Shown here one piece after another: positions 1 to 8,337 of a stretch of 64,000 bases of DNA (within the stretch, counting starts at the first letter, position 1; each line of letters opens with the position of its first letter). The translations under genes were made by a program, and so were the position numbers. Origin of the DNA: Saccharicrinis sp. (GTDB lineage: Bacteria > Bacteroidota > Bacteroidia > Bacteroidales > Marinilabiliaceae); assembly GCA_024635555.1 (NCBI GenBank), contig JAGXIO010000114.1, positions 1 to 64,000 on the forward strand, read 5' to 3'. The notes beneath the pieces are model-generated. The model did not search any database. It had not been told where the DNA came from and saw only the letters and a program-made list of their open reading frames with translations.

Positions 1-88
1 CAAACACCTCCAATATATCCACCACGGTATACATCTTTGTTAAATTATCCCTACATTTATCCTGCCTAATTATCAAAAAATTTAATGG

Positions 89-1651
89 ATGAAACACCTA
101 TTTGTAAAGCCAATTGCTATGGTACTGCTACTTATTGTGGTGCCTTCTGCATTGCTTACTGTGTTTCAGCTAAGTTCGATTAATCAACAGGAGGATGCCT
201 TTGAAACAATATACGAGCGACAGTTAAAATCCGTCATCTTGTCGTTGAATATGTATGCCGACGATGTTGTTGGGCAATGGGCTTCTAAAGTGGCTTATCT
301 ATGGCAGGATACGAAGGATGGAAATGCCGAGTTAGTTGATTTCATAGAAGGGAACTCGCAAATTCAAGGTGCTGTACTTTATGCTTTTTCGGAAAAAGCA
401 GGATTGAGTAACCCAGTAGTGCTGGGTAATGTTACAAGCGATATTGCTGCCCAGGTTTTGGACTCGTGCAGTGCTAGCCAAAATAGTATCTCTCGTTTGT
501 TCACCTATTTACAGAGTAATTATCAAAAGGTAATATCGTTTAGTTTAGCAAAAGAACCAGAATCTAGTGTTTTTGTTTTTGCTATACTCAACAGTCAAGG
601 CGACAGATGGGTAGGTACACTGATAGTTAATACCGAAAAATTTTTGATAGACATCCTTGCTCCGCGCATTCAATCCACTGCACAACAGGATATGGCTATG
701 GCCGTTAAAAGCAGCCGGAACGGTAGTGTATTGTACGCCAATAATAAATCAACCGAGTTTAACGATAATGATATTCATGAAAAATTGTGGCAGTTGCCCA
801 ATTATTCTATCTACCTAAAACCCTTAGGAAATACTACAGAAGCTTTGATAAAGAAGCGAAGTCGAAACAATTTAAGTTTGCTGGTAGCGGTTGACGTATT
901 ATTGTTACTAGGCGCCATTCTAATTTACCGCAATGTTCGTAAGCAGCTTCATCTGGCCAAAATAAAAGCCGATTTTGTGTCTAACGTATCGCACGAAATA
1001 CGCACACCCTTGGCTTTGATTAGCATGTATGCCGAAAGCTTACAGTTAAATCGGGTGAGGGGAGAGGATAAGCTCCAGCGCTGCTATCTTATTATTTACA
1101 GGGAAGCAAAGCGCTTATCAGGTATAGTAAACAATATTCTGAACTTTTCGAAAATGGAAAGCGGGAAACGAAAATTTACCTTTGATGCTTTCGACTTAAA
1201 CGAAATTATTCGTAACGTGGTGGCTAGGTATCAATATGAAATGCAAACCAACCAAGTGGAATTTGTGCTTCATATCGACAAAAAAATACCCCAAGTTTGG
1301 GGCGACAAAGAAGCTATTGATGAAGCTTTGGTGAACTTAATAGATAATGCCATAAAATATAGTAAGGATCAAAAGTACGTTGAGATTGGAACAGGTGCCG
1401 AGGGTGATAAAATTTGGGTAGAAGTAAAGGATCATGGCATAGGAATTCAACGGAACGAACAGAACTTAATATTCGACCAGTTTTATAGGGTTACAGAGGG
1501 CAATTTGGCTCAAGATACCAAAGGGTCGGGTTTGGGTCTAAATATCGTAAAAAACATAACCAATGCCCACAGGGGCTCAATAACTGTTCAAAGTGAACCC
1601 GGAAAAGGAAGTGTTTTTAGATTGTGCCTGCCAAGGGCAAAGGAGTATTAA
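89..1651 (+). CDS. PhoR-like membrane sensor histidine kinase
   Basis: Sensor kinase of a two-component system; it should autophosphorylate on His and pass the phosphate to the response regulator encoded 129 nt downstream. A first membrane helix lies at about residues 7-30, then roughly 230 extracytoplasmic residues with no domain I recognise, a second helix at about 263-282, and HisKA plus HATPase_c domains. The H-box SHEIRTPL places the phospho-acceptor at His302. The N-box NLIDNAIKYS (about 418), DHGIGI (about 448) and GSGLGLN (about 480) are intact, so it should be active. No HAMP domain is obvious between the second helix and the H-box. The ligand is unknown. PhoR-like is inferred from the partner regulator and the PhoB-box-like sites after it. 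Confidence 0.9.
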   Translation: MKHLFVKPIAMVLLLIVVPSALLTVFQLSSINQQEDAFETIYERQLKSVILSLNMYADDVVGQWASKVAYLWQDTKDGNAELVDFIEGNSQIQGAVLYAFSEKAGLSNPVVLGNVTSDIAAQVLDSCSASQNSISRLFTYLQSNYQKVISFSLAKEPESSVFVFAILNSQGDRWVGTLIVNTEKFLIDILAPRIQSTAQQDMAMAVKSSRNGSVLYANNKSTEFNDNDIHEKLWQLPNYSIYLKPLGNTTEALIKKRSRNNLSLLVAVDVLLLLGAILIYRNVRKQLHLAKIKADFVSNVSHEIRTPLALISMYAESLQLNRVRGEDKLQRCYLIIYREAKRLSGIVNNILNFSKMESGKRKFTFDAFDLNEIIRNVVARYQYEMQTNQVEFVLHIDKKIPQVWGDKEAIDEALVNLIDNAIKYSKDQKYVEIGTGAEGDKIWVEVKDHGIGIQRNEQNLIFDQFYRVTEGNLAQDTKGSGLGLNIVKNITNAHRGSITVQSEPGKGSVFRLCLPRAKEY

Positions 1652-1780
1652 ATTATTTAACTATCTGAAACCAGCATCACCGCTTTCCTGGGAGTAAATA
1701 ATTAGTTCCAGAGGGAGAGTTCATTAAAAACTAGATTGACTATCAGGGTTTTGTTAATTATTATAGTGAGATAACATAGG

Positions 1781-2470
1781 ATGGAAAAAATTTTAATAGT
1801 GGAAGATGAGCCCGATATGGTTATGGGCTTAAAAGATAACTTGGAGTTTGAAGGCTACGAGGTGGATATAGCAATGGACGGTGAAGAGGGTTTATCCAGA
1901 ATGTTGACTTTGAAATACGATTTGGTGTTGTTGGATGTGATGCTCCCAAAGCTGTCGGGTTTTGATGTGTGCAAAAAAGCCCGCAAAAACAAAGTTCCAA
2001 CCCCCATTATTTTTCTATCGGCCAAAGGTGAGGAGCTCGATAAGGTTATTGGGCTGGAGTCTGGTGCCGATGATTATATCACCAAACCTTTTTCGCTGCG
2101 CGAACTATCGGCACGTATCAAGGCGGTTATCCGAAGATCGACGACACAGTTTTCGGGCAATGACGCTGATCAAGTCGTTATAGGCAAGCTAAAGGTCGAT
2201 TTTAATAATTACACTGCCTATGAAGGTTCTGAGCCTATCAAGTTGAGCTTAAAAGAGCATGAGATTCTTCATCACTTGTGGCGCAATAAAAACCGCACCG
2301 TAAGCCGTGATAACTTACTGGATTCAGTATGGGGTTATGATTTTCAGCCTACCACCCGTACAATAGATAATTTTATTTTAAAACTACGACAAAAAATAGA
2401 GGAAAATACCGATAATCCCGCACTTATCCTTACTGTTCATGGGGTAGGTTATAAGTTGGTGATGGGGTAA
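1781..2470 (+). CDS. OmpR/PhoB-family response regulator
   Basis: DNA-binding response regulator, the probable partner of the upstream kinase. The receiver domain spans residues 1-120 with the acidic pair Glu8/Asp9/Glu10, phospho-acceptor Asp52 in LLDVMLP and conserved Lys102 in TKPF. A winged-helix Trans_reg_C domain covers about 130-227 and ends with the usual GVGYKL. Its 229-residue length is normal for the family. Immediately downstream (2483-2529) lie four TGACA half-sites in two pairs with 11-bp spacing, the geometry bound by PhoB-type regulators, followed by a TAnnTTTG -7 element. The gene at 2602 is therefore its most likely local target. Confidence 0.92.
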   Translation: MEKILIVEDEPDMVMGLKDNLEFEGYEVDIAMDGEEGLSRMLTLKYDLVLLDVMLPKLSGFDVCKKARKNKVPTPIIFLSAKGEELDKVIGLESGADDYITKPFSLRELSARIKAVIRRSTTQFSGNDADQVVIGKLKVDFNNYTAYEGSEPIKLSLKEHEILHHLWRNKNRTVSRDNLLDSVWGYDFQPTTRTIDNFILKLRQKIEENTDNPALILTVHGVGYKLVMG

Positions 2471-2479
2471 ATAAGTTTT

Positions 2480-2557
2480 TGATGACATTTTGATGACAAC
2501 TTTTTACAAGGTGTGACAGCGTAATGACAGCCCTGTGTTATTGCCGCCATACATTTG
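2480..2557 (+). promoter_or_regulatory. PhoB-box-like direct repeats plus -7 element
   Basis: TGACA occurs at 2483, 2494, 2514 and 2525, i.e. two pairs each with 11-bp spacing and the pairs 31 bp apart. Read on the minus strand the second pair is CTGTCAT-TACG-CTGTCAC, very close to the known Pho box. TACATTTG at 2550-2557 matches the Bacteroidota -7 element TAnnTTTG, and the boxes end about 20 bp before it, where a -33 element would sit, as in activator-dependent promoters. The downstream ATG is at 2602. Confidence 0.65.
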
Positions 2558-2601
2558 TAGAGTAATTAATAAACATCAATCATCATCAAAAACTTATAAT
2601 C

Positions 2602-2970
2602 ATGAAAAAAGTAGTTTTTTTAGTAGCAGCAATGGTTTTATTTATGGGCAATGGTAATATCCAAGCCGCAAACCTGACTCAAAAAGAGGTGACCCAGCAA
2701 ATGGCGAAACAAATTAAAAAAGATCTCAAGCGTTCTTTATTAGATGAAGATATCAGCAGGCATGTCGAAAAGAATGGAAGAGCATCGATTTTATTAACAA
2801 TCAGGGTAGATAAGGACAGTAAAATTAAAGTGCTTAGCGCCGAAGGCTCATCAGAAGAAATTAGTAATTGGTTAATGGAGACTATCAATACCAATGAAGT
2901 TCAAACCGATGAAGCATCTAAATACCGCATGTTTCGTGTTCCTTTGACCCTAATATATAGAGAGAAGTAA
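2602..2970 (+). CDS. Small secreted protein of unknown function
   Basis: A 122-residue protein with a clear signal peptide (about residues 1-22, ending near IQAAN) and a mature part rich in Lys, Glu and Ser. The C-terminal half (ILLTIRVDKDSKIKVLSAEG, then MFRVPLTLIYREK) has the alternating beta pattern seen in small TonB-C-terminus-like periplasmic proteins, but I cannot assign a family. It follows the two-component system, has its own PhoB-box-like promoter and ends in a terminator hairpin at 2998-3033, so it is a single-gene unit probably controlled by that system. Confidence 0.75.
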   Translation: MKKVVFLVAAMVLFMGNGNIQAANLTQKEVTQQMAKQIKKDLKRSLLDEDISRHVEKNGRASILLTIRVDKDSKIKVLSAEGSSEEISNWLMETINTNEVQTDEASKYRMFRVPLTLIYREK

Positions 2971-2997
2971 ATGGATTTGTTGATCAATAGATTATAA

Positions 2998-3033
2998 TAA
3001 GGTTTTAATTCTTTTAGTTAAAGCCTTATTTTT
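2998..3033 (+). terminator. Rho-independent terminator
   Basis: An 11-bp stem, TAAGGTTTTAA (2998-3008) with TTAAAGCCTTA (3018-3028) and one G-T pair, is followed by a T-rich run. It lies 28 nt after the small secreted protein gene. Confidence 0.7.
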
Positions 3034-3062
3034 ATGCATATTATGTATATATTATTATTAAA

Positions 3063-4103
3063 ATGAGAGCGTTATTTTTTATAATATTATTCTTTTTGCT
3101 TAACGTCGGATTATCCGCACAAAAGTTGAAGCAGGTAAAATCCTTGCAAGGATACTGGAGCTTTAGCGTTGGCGACGACCTGAGTTGGCGATGGACTAAT
3201 CACGATTTTTCGGGCTGGGACAAAATATATTTGGGGAGCAGTTGGGAGAGTCAAGGATATGATGGTTATAATGGTTATGCGTGGTACAAAAGAAAGGTGG
3301 AGATGCCTCCAATTTCGTCAAATACAAAACTAATTCTCCAGATTGATCAGATTGATGATGCCGAAGAAGTGTATTTTAATGGAGTATTGATAGGTAGCAC
3401 GGGTAGCTTTCCACCCAATATGCAAACGGCTTATTCGCAGCTTAGGCGATATCCTGTGCCACCTAGCTTGATTGATCCTGATGGAAATAACGTGATTGCC
3501 GTTAGGATTTATGATGTGTACTTAAGCGGCGGAATTCTGGGGCAAGCAGGACTTTTTACCGATGTAGCTTCTACGTATTTGTTAAACGACCTCTCGGGCG
3601 CGTGGAAGTTTAAGCCTGGCAATAACGTGAATTTTAGCCAATTCAGCTATAACGACAAAGACTGGGACATACTGGATGTGCCACAAACATGGGAGTCGCA
3701 GGGTTATCCCAATCTCGACGGTTACGCATGGTACAGGAAAGAGTTTAATTGGGATAGGTCTACTCTTGGCGATGATGTGGTGATAGTTTTGGGCAGGATA
3801 GACGATAAGGATGTAGCCTATTTGAATGGTAAAAGAATAGGCTCTGTGGACGAAATAAAACAAGGTCCGTATTATGCAGGGAAACAGGATTATCAAACAC
3901 TCAGGGCTTACCGCATTTCTCGTACTATGCTTAACAGAGGTAAAAACATGCTGGCGGTACGAGTTTGGGACGATGGATTGGATGGAGGCATGTCCGATGG
4001 TCCCATTGGGATAATGACAGTGAAAGCTTTTGAGAGTTATTTTTCAGAACATGAAAAAAGTAATAATCTGTTTGAATATTTTTTAGATCAATTTTTAGAT
4101 TGA
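3063..4103 (+). CDS. Secreted tandem GH2-like sugar-binding-domain protein
   Basis: An exported 346-residue protein (signal peptide about 1-20, ending LSAQ) made of two homologous domains, about residues 22-172 and 175-332. Each repeats the series W-F-G-D-W, WESQG, GYAWYK/R, IDD-EV-FNG-IG, LR-Y and VRVYD/VRVWD with GG. This is the jelly-roll sugar-binding fold found at the N-terminus of family-2 glycoside hydrolases and in sialate O-acetylesterases. No catalytic TIM barrel follows, so it is probably a binding or structural protein rather than an enzyme. The next gene, 7 nt away, is a paralogue with the same two-domain layout, so the pair forms an operon. The ligand is unknown. Confidence 0.75.
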   Translation: MRALFFIILFFLLNVGLSAQKLKQVKSLQGYWSFSVGDDLSWRWTNHDFSGWDKIYLGSSWESQGYDGYNGYAWYKRKVEMPPISSNTKLILQIDQIDDAEEVYFNGVLIGSTGSFPPNMQTAYSQLRRYPVPPSLIDPDGNNVIAVRIYDVYLSGGILGQAGLFTDVASTYLLNDLSGAWKFKPGNNVNFSQFSYNDKDWDILDVPQTWESQGYPNLDGYAWYRKEFNWDRSTLGDDVVIVLGRIDDKDVAYLNGKRIGSVDEIKQGPYYAGKQDYQTLRAYRISRTMLNRGKNMLAVRVWDDGLDGGMSDGPIGIMTVKAFESYFSEHEKSNNLFEYFLDQFLD

Positions 4104-4110
4104 TAAGGGT

Positions 4111-5121
4111 ATGAAATTACAAATCATGTTTCTTTTGTTTTTCTGTTCGGCAGCCTTGCAAGGGCAAAAATACAAGAGCCTGATGAACATGGAAGAACAA
4201 TGGAAGTTTTCGTTGGGAAACCGCCCCGAGTGGAGCTCACCAACCTTCAATCATTCCGATTGGGACGAGGTTTACGTGCCATCCCCTTGGGAGGCGCAAG
4301 GCTTTAACGGATATGATGGGTTTGCGTGGTATCGAAAATTCATCACCATATCGGCAAATCACCAAAAAGAATCCTTAGTGCTTGAGTTAGGCTATATCGA
4401 CGATGTGGACGAGGTGTTTTTCAATGGAGAAAGAATAGGCGGCTCCGGACAATTTCCGCCCAATTTTGCCACAGCCTACACCGCTCGACGCATGTATCCT
4501 ATACCTGAAAAGCTCATTCATTACAATCGGGGCAACCTCATCGCCGTTAAGGTATATGACCAACAATTAGAAGGGGGGATTGTAAGAGGGGATGTGCGCT
4601 TGCTGGCCGAAATAAATCCCTTGAAAACTTTTTTAGATTTACAGGGCGAATGGAACTTTCGTACAGGCGATAATATGGATTGGCGATACTATACGGGCAG
4701 CGAAGAAGGATGGCGTAAAATATATGTGCCCGGTGCTTGGGAAAATCAAGGTTATAAAGGATACGATGGTTATGCATGGTACCAAAAAACTTTTGTAGCT
4801 AATGATAATTTCAAGTTAGATAGAGTGGTACTGCTTGTTGGCAAGATAGACGATTTAGACGAGGTGTTTGTTAATGGTATTAAAATTGGACAAACCGGGT
4901 TCATGGAGCCCGAACGTCAGCAGCAACATTATGCCGAGGCCTACAAGCAGTTACGCGCTTATCTGGTGCCCGAAGGATTAATAAAACTTAGCAAAACCAA
5001 CACGATACAGGTTAGAGTATCCGATTTTTATCAGGAGGGTGGCATTGTAGAAGGGCCAATAGGATTTATTAAACAGCGCGACTACATCGCGTACTGGCGT
5101 AATAAAAAAATGGATAGGTAA
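4111..5121 (+). CDS. Secreted tandem GH2-like sugar-binding-domain protein, paralogue
   Basis: A 336-residue exported protein with a short signal peptide (about 1-19) and two jelly-roll domains (about 22-170 and 172-328). Signature blocks include WEAQGFNGYDGFAWYRK, GYIDDVDEVFFNG, WENQGYKGYDGYAWYQK and GKIDDLDEVFVNG. It is clearly related to the preceding gene, and within each protein the two halves resemble each other, which implies an internal duplication plus a gene duplication. No catalytic domain is present. It is co-oriented and 7 nt behind its paralogue, so the two are very probably co-translated and may act together, for example in carbohydrate binding at the cell surface (inference). 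Confidence 0.75.
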   Translation: MKLQIMFLLFFCSAALQGQKYKSLMNMEEQWKFSLGNRPEWSSPTFNHSDWDEVYVPSPWEAQGFNGYDGFAWYRKFITISANHQKESLVLELGYIDDVDEVFFNGERIGGSGQFPPNFATAYTARRMYPIPEKLIHYNRGNLIAVKVYDQQLEGGIVRGDVRLLAEINPLKTFLDLQGEWNFRTGDNMDWRYYTGSEEGWRKIYVPGAWENQGYKGYDGYAWYQKTFVANDNFKLDRVVLLVGKIDDLDEVFVNGIKIGQTGFMEPERQQQHYAEAYKQLRAYLVPEGLIKLSKTNTIQVRVSDFYQEGGIVEGPIGFIKQRDYIAYWRNKKMDR

Positions 5122-5204
5122 GAGGTAAGGAACAGGGGGCTTGGCGCAGAGAGCGGAAAACGTTGAGTGAAAAGTGGAAAGACCAGATAGTAAAAAAATA
5201 AAAT

Positions 5205-5801
5205 TTATCCTCTTTTCAAACGCATCCACCGCATCATTCGGTGCTTTAATGTGTGCTTGATAGCGATAACAATTTCTCTCCTTTTTTGTATCAGATCCTT
5301 GAGTTCGAGCCACATATATTTATTTACTTCTTTTGCCATGGGGAGTACATATTTTTCTGTCTCATCTAAATAACTTGTTATCTTTTGTTCGGTGTGCGTG
5401 TCGCGGTGCAGGTCAGTCAGGTTACTGATGCGGTCGGCACATTTTAATACCTTGGCATTGTGCGAGCCCAAATCCAGTACCCGTTGCAAGTATTCGGGTT
5501 TAGTTTCGTGTGGTAAGCGGGTAACCTCCAAAACAAGTTCCACCACCTGGTTGCTTTCAAAATCAATCTGTCGTATCTCTTCCACCTTGGCTTCGGGCAG
5601 TTCTTCTAAAAAGTCGTGCAACAATGCCGCTTTCAGCAATACGCTATCGTTAATGTATTGATAGTCCAATAGTATTCCTAAAGTGGCAAAGCTGTGCCTA
5701 AACTGATTTCCGCCTACCTTTCGATGTACGTTTATCAGTGCCATGGCCTTAAGTATATAGGGTGCCAGTTCTAAGTTTCGTAACGAATCCAGATCGCTCA
5801 T
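5205..5801 (-). CDS. Stand-alone SpoT/MESH1-like HD-domain hydrolase
   Basis: A 198-residue HD-family phosphohydrolase without synthetase, TGS or ACT domains. The metal and catalytic set of RelA/SpoT hydrolases is visible: His36 (RHSF), His62-Asp63 with Glu66-Glu67 (LLHDFLEE, compare LLHDVIED in the full-length RSH at 37403-39625) and Asp123-Arg124 (KCADRISNL, compare KLADRLHNM). Length and motif order fit a small alarmone hydrolase that would degrade (p)ppGpp, but other nucleotide substrates are possible. The C-terminus is basic and Arg-rich. It stands alone, convergent with the GH2-like genes. A 16-bp direct repeat lies just ahead of its start. Confidence 0.7.
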   Translation of the reverse strand: MSDLDSLRNLELAPYILKAMALINVHRKVGGNQFRHSFATLGILLDYQYINDSVLLKAALLHDFLEELPEAKVEEIRQIDFESNQVVELVLEVTRLPHETKPEYLQRVLDLGSHNAKVLKCADRISNLTDLHRDTHTEQKITSYLDETEKYVLPMAKEVNKYMWLELKDLIQKRREIVIAIKHTLKHRMMRWMRLKRG

Positions 5802-5804
5802 ATT

Positions 5805-5836
5805 ATGCTCTTTATTATTTATGCTCTTTATTATTT
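5805..5836. repeat. Two exact 16-bp tandem copies
   Basis: ATGCTCTTTATTATTT occurs at 5805-5820 and again at 5821-5836, directly upstream of the HD-hydrolase start codon on the minus strand. It lies in that gene's 5' leader, so copy number could affect spacing to the start. Confidence 0.8.
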
Positions 5837-6135
5837 GTGATCTTATACTTCAATAAAATAAGATTTGTAAAAGTTATCAAAAGATATACCATTTCACAAA
5901 AACTTAAACGTGCATTTTTGGTTTAAATAAAACACGGGGTAAGAAATTAAAGCGATGAACCAAGTTTCTACAAAAAAAATTACTGGCAAAGGCCTCAGAA
6001 ATGCCATGTCTACTGTACATCGAACTCTGAACTTCAAAAAGCGCTGAAAATCTCCGAATACAAATGGTTTGCAACTATCAAAAGCATTGAATAACTTGCG
6101 AAACATTGTCTTAAATAAATCATAAAATAAACACC
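5837..6135. other. Intergenic spacer without recognised gene
   Basis: AT-rich spacer between divergent genes. The only open stretch on the plus strand is a 30-codon basic ORF (5955-6047) with no recognisable product and no convincing promoter. I see no hairpin terminator or clear -7 element for either flanking gene. Confidence 0.4.
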
Positions 6136-7131
6136 ATGACTTATATTGCATCAAAATCACGTTATCAGGAAATGCCCTACCGCCGATGTGGCCACAGTGG
6201 ACTAAAACTGTCTTCACTTTCTTTGGGACTATGGCATAATTTCGGCGATGTGGATGTCCGCTCAAACTATGAGCAGCTGTTGTTTACAGCTTTTGATTTG
6301 GGAATAACACATTTCGATTTGGCCAATAATTATGGACCTCCAGATGGAAGTGCCGAAAGTAATTTTGGTGATATTATGCATAAACACCTGCGCAAATATC
6401 GCGATGAATTGATTATTTCGTCAAAAGCGGGATATTATATGTGGGAAGGCCCTTACGGAGAATGGGGAAGTAAAAAAAGCCTGATGGCCAGTCTTCATCA
6501 AAGTCTAAAAAGGATGAGGTTGGACTACGTGGATATTTTTTACCATCATCGTCCCGATCCGGACACGCCTTTGTACGAAACCATGAGTGCGTTGGATTTG
6601 ATGGTGAGGCAAGGTAAAGCATTGTATGTGGGTTTGTCCAATTATCCTGCCGAAAGAGCAAAGGAAGCTTTTGATATCCTGCAGCAGCTGGGAACGCCCT
6701 GTTTGATACATCAACCCAAATACTCTATGTTTGAGCGTACGCCTGAGCAAGGTTTGTTGGATACTCTGGGAGAGAACGGCGTGGGCTGTATTCCTTTTTC
6801 GCCTCTGGCACAGGGCATGCTCACTAATAAGTATATTAAAGGTATACCCGAGGATTCCAGAGCGGCGCGAGCTCACTTTTTAAAGCCCGAGCACCTGACA
6901 GAAGAAAGACTGGCTACTATTAAAGCCTTAAACAACATGGCCACAGAACGCGGTGATACTTTGGCGCAGATGGCTATTAACTGGTTATTTAAAGATAACA
7001 GGGTAACGTCGGTATTGATTGGTGCCAGTAAAGTGGAGCAAATAAAAGATGCTGTTAAGGGCTTACAAAGCAAACCCTTTACCCAAGCTGAACTGGATAA
7101 AATAGAATCGATTTTATCAAAATTTGCGTAA
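6136..7131 (+). CDS. Aldo/keto reductase, YghZ/Kv-beta-like
   Basis: A cytosolic NADPH-dependent oxidoreductase of the aldo/keto reductase superfamily, 331 residues. The catalytic tetrad is visible: Asp and Tyr in FDLANNYG, Lys in ISSKAGY and His in FYHHRPD. The cofactor end IGASKVEQI is typical. The segment MWEGPYGEWGSKKSL resembles the YghZ (L-glyceraldehyde 3-phosphate reductase) and voltage-gated K+ channel beta-subunit subgroup, so a small aldehyde such as methylglyoxal or glyceraldehyde phosphate is a reasonable substrate guess. The start is preceded by an AT-rich leader without a clear Shine-Dalgarno, as is usual in this phylum. It appears to be a single-gene unit. Confidence 0.88.
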   Translation: MTYIASKSRYQEMPYRRCGHSGLKLSSLSLGLWHNFGDVDVRSNYEQLLFTAFDLGITHFDLANNYGPPDGSAESNFGDIMHKHLRKYRDELIISSKAGYYMWEGPYGEWGSKKSLMASLHQSLKRMRLDYVDIFYHHRPDPDTPLYETMSALDLMVRQGKALYVGLSNYPAERAKEAFDILQQLGTPCLIHQPKYSMFERTPEQGLLDTLGENGVGCIPFSPLAQGMLTNKYIKGIPEDSRAARAHFLKPEHLTEERLATIKALNNMATERGDTLAQMAINWLFKDNRVTSVLIGASKVEQIKDAVKGLQSKPFTQAELDKIESILSKFA

Positions 7132-7254
7132 TTGGAAACTAAGTTTTAAATTTCGCCTTTGTAAAATTGAAGAAAGGTGAAAGTTCAAACTTCAATTGAA
7201 AGCGAGAGCAGCTTAAGCTGATAAATTAGTAATAATCATTTAAAAGATACTATC

Positions 7255-7353
7255 ATGGCAAAAAGTCAAGACGCAAAGAAAAGCGTCAAAAAGGAACCTG
7301 CGAAGACGCCTAAAGAAAAAAAAGCAGAGAAGAGGGCGAAGAAGGCGAAGTAG
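7255..7353 (+). CDS. Conserved 32-residue Lys/Ala-rich small protein
   Basis: A short ORF starting MAKSQDAKKSVKKEPAKTP and ending in further Lys/Ala pairs before TAG. About 40% of residues are lysine, with hardly any hydrophobic residues, so the product would be soluble and strongly basic, perhaps nucleic-acid binding (inference). I recall near-identical tiny proteins annotated as hypothetical in many Bacteroidota; that is memory, not a search. A terminator hairpin at 7390-7420 follows 37 nt after the stop, supporting a real transcript. Confidence 0.65.
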   Translation: MAKSQDAKKSVKKEPAKTPKEKKAEKRAKKAK

Positions 7354-7389
7354 AGATAATACTTACCGATAAATGAATGAATAGAACAT

Positions 7390-7420
7390 GCAAGGCATAA
7401 AGGCCTTGCTTGTTTTTTTA
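7390..7420 (+). terminator. Rho-independent terminator
   Basis: Stem GCAAGGC (7390-7396) pairs with GCCTTGC (7403-7409) around a 6-nt loop, followed by TTGTTTTTTT. It ends the small basic protein transcript. Confidence 0.8.
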
Positions 7421-7446
7421 GTTGCCAACCATTAGCAAAAGGTGTT

Positions 7447-8337
7447 TTATACATTAGCCAATATTTTGTCTTTTTGATAGGAAAAGACAAGTCCTATAAT
7501 TAGTCCAAAAACCATCATTGATGATGTTGTTTCAATAAAATGAGATATTCTGACCATTTCAGGAAAAATAGGATTGGGTAAAATTATTTGAAACCCAAAT
7601 CCACCAAAAATTAGAGCTAATATTAGCAGCTTTTTATGTTTTGAACAATCAAGCAAGGTGTAAAATATGTAGCCTGATAATCCGAATAAAATTCCTCTGA
7701 TAAAATGTACAAGAATGAATTTTAAATCACTTAAGTTTTGAAATAGCATTGTAAAAAAACCTTTTAGCTCGGAATGACCAGTATAATAAATTCTTGTAGC
7801 TTCAAATTGCCAAGCAACAAAATATCCAAACAGATTATAAATAAGGATATAAACAACTGCTATAAAAAGAATCTTTTGACTAATTAATTTGTAATTAATC
7901 AATGTATTGTCATTTGTACTAACGGTATTATTTTTTTTAGAAATAATCGACAGATAAGCTGAAAATAATGTAAAAGTGATTAGAAAACGGAAAAAGATTC
8001 TTACAAATTCATTACTATCAACAACTTTTAGTGAATCTAACCAAAAAAGGGATTCGATAAATCCCATGAGTGGGTATAATATAAAATTTGCTAATGCTAA
8101 TTTTATAAAAATTAATATTTTACTCTGATTAGAGTTTTTAATCAGTAACCAATAAGCACTAGTGGTATATAGAGCCAAAAGTAGTAATAGTGGAAAAAAT
8201 ACTTTCATTTCATCGGGATTGATTTTATCCAGAAGTGATGGCGATACGGGTAATAAAACCGTTGGAATAATAAATAAGAAAATAAATATCAGAAACACTG
8301 ATAAATACTGAATTGAAGAAATTAATATAGTTTTCAT
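7447..8337 (-). CDS. Eight-helix membrane protein of unknown function
   Basis: A 296-residue, very hydrophobic protein with about eight predicted membrane helices (near residues 9-30, 45-66, 73-92, 110-130, 150-172, 205-225, 232-250 and 265-287). There are no motifs I recognise. It is more AT-rich than the flanking plus-strand genes and uses many AAA, ATT and TTT codons. It is the last gene of an all-minus block (7.4-11.8 kb) whose spacers resemble integron attC sites, so it may be a cassette-borne accessory gene. Confidence 0.6.
   Translation of the reverse strand: MKTILISSIQYLSVFLIFIFLFIIPTVLLPVSPSLLDKINPDEMKVFFPLLLLLALYTTSAYWLLIKNSNQSKILIFIKLALANFILYPLMGFIESLFWLDSLKVVDSNEFVRIFFRFLITFTLFSAYLSIISKKNNTVSTNDNTLINYKLISQKILFIAVVYILIYNLFGYFVAWQFEATRIYYTGHSELKGFFTMLFQNLSDLKFILVHFIRGILFGLSGYIFYTLLDCSKHKKLLILALIFGGFGFQIILPNPIFPEMVRISHFIETTSSMMVFGLIIGLVFSYQKDKILANV

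Noticed and set aside
5894-6265. 123-codon minus ORF overlapping the aldo/keto reductase start
   Set aside because: Antisense shadow of a well-supported gene, with a composition unlike genuine proteins here.
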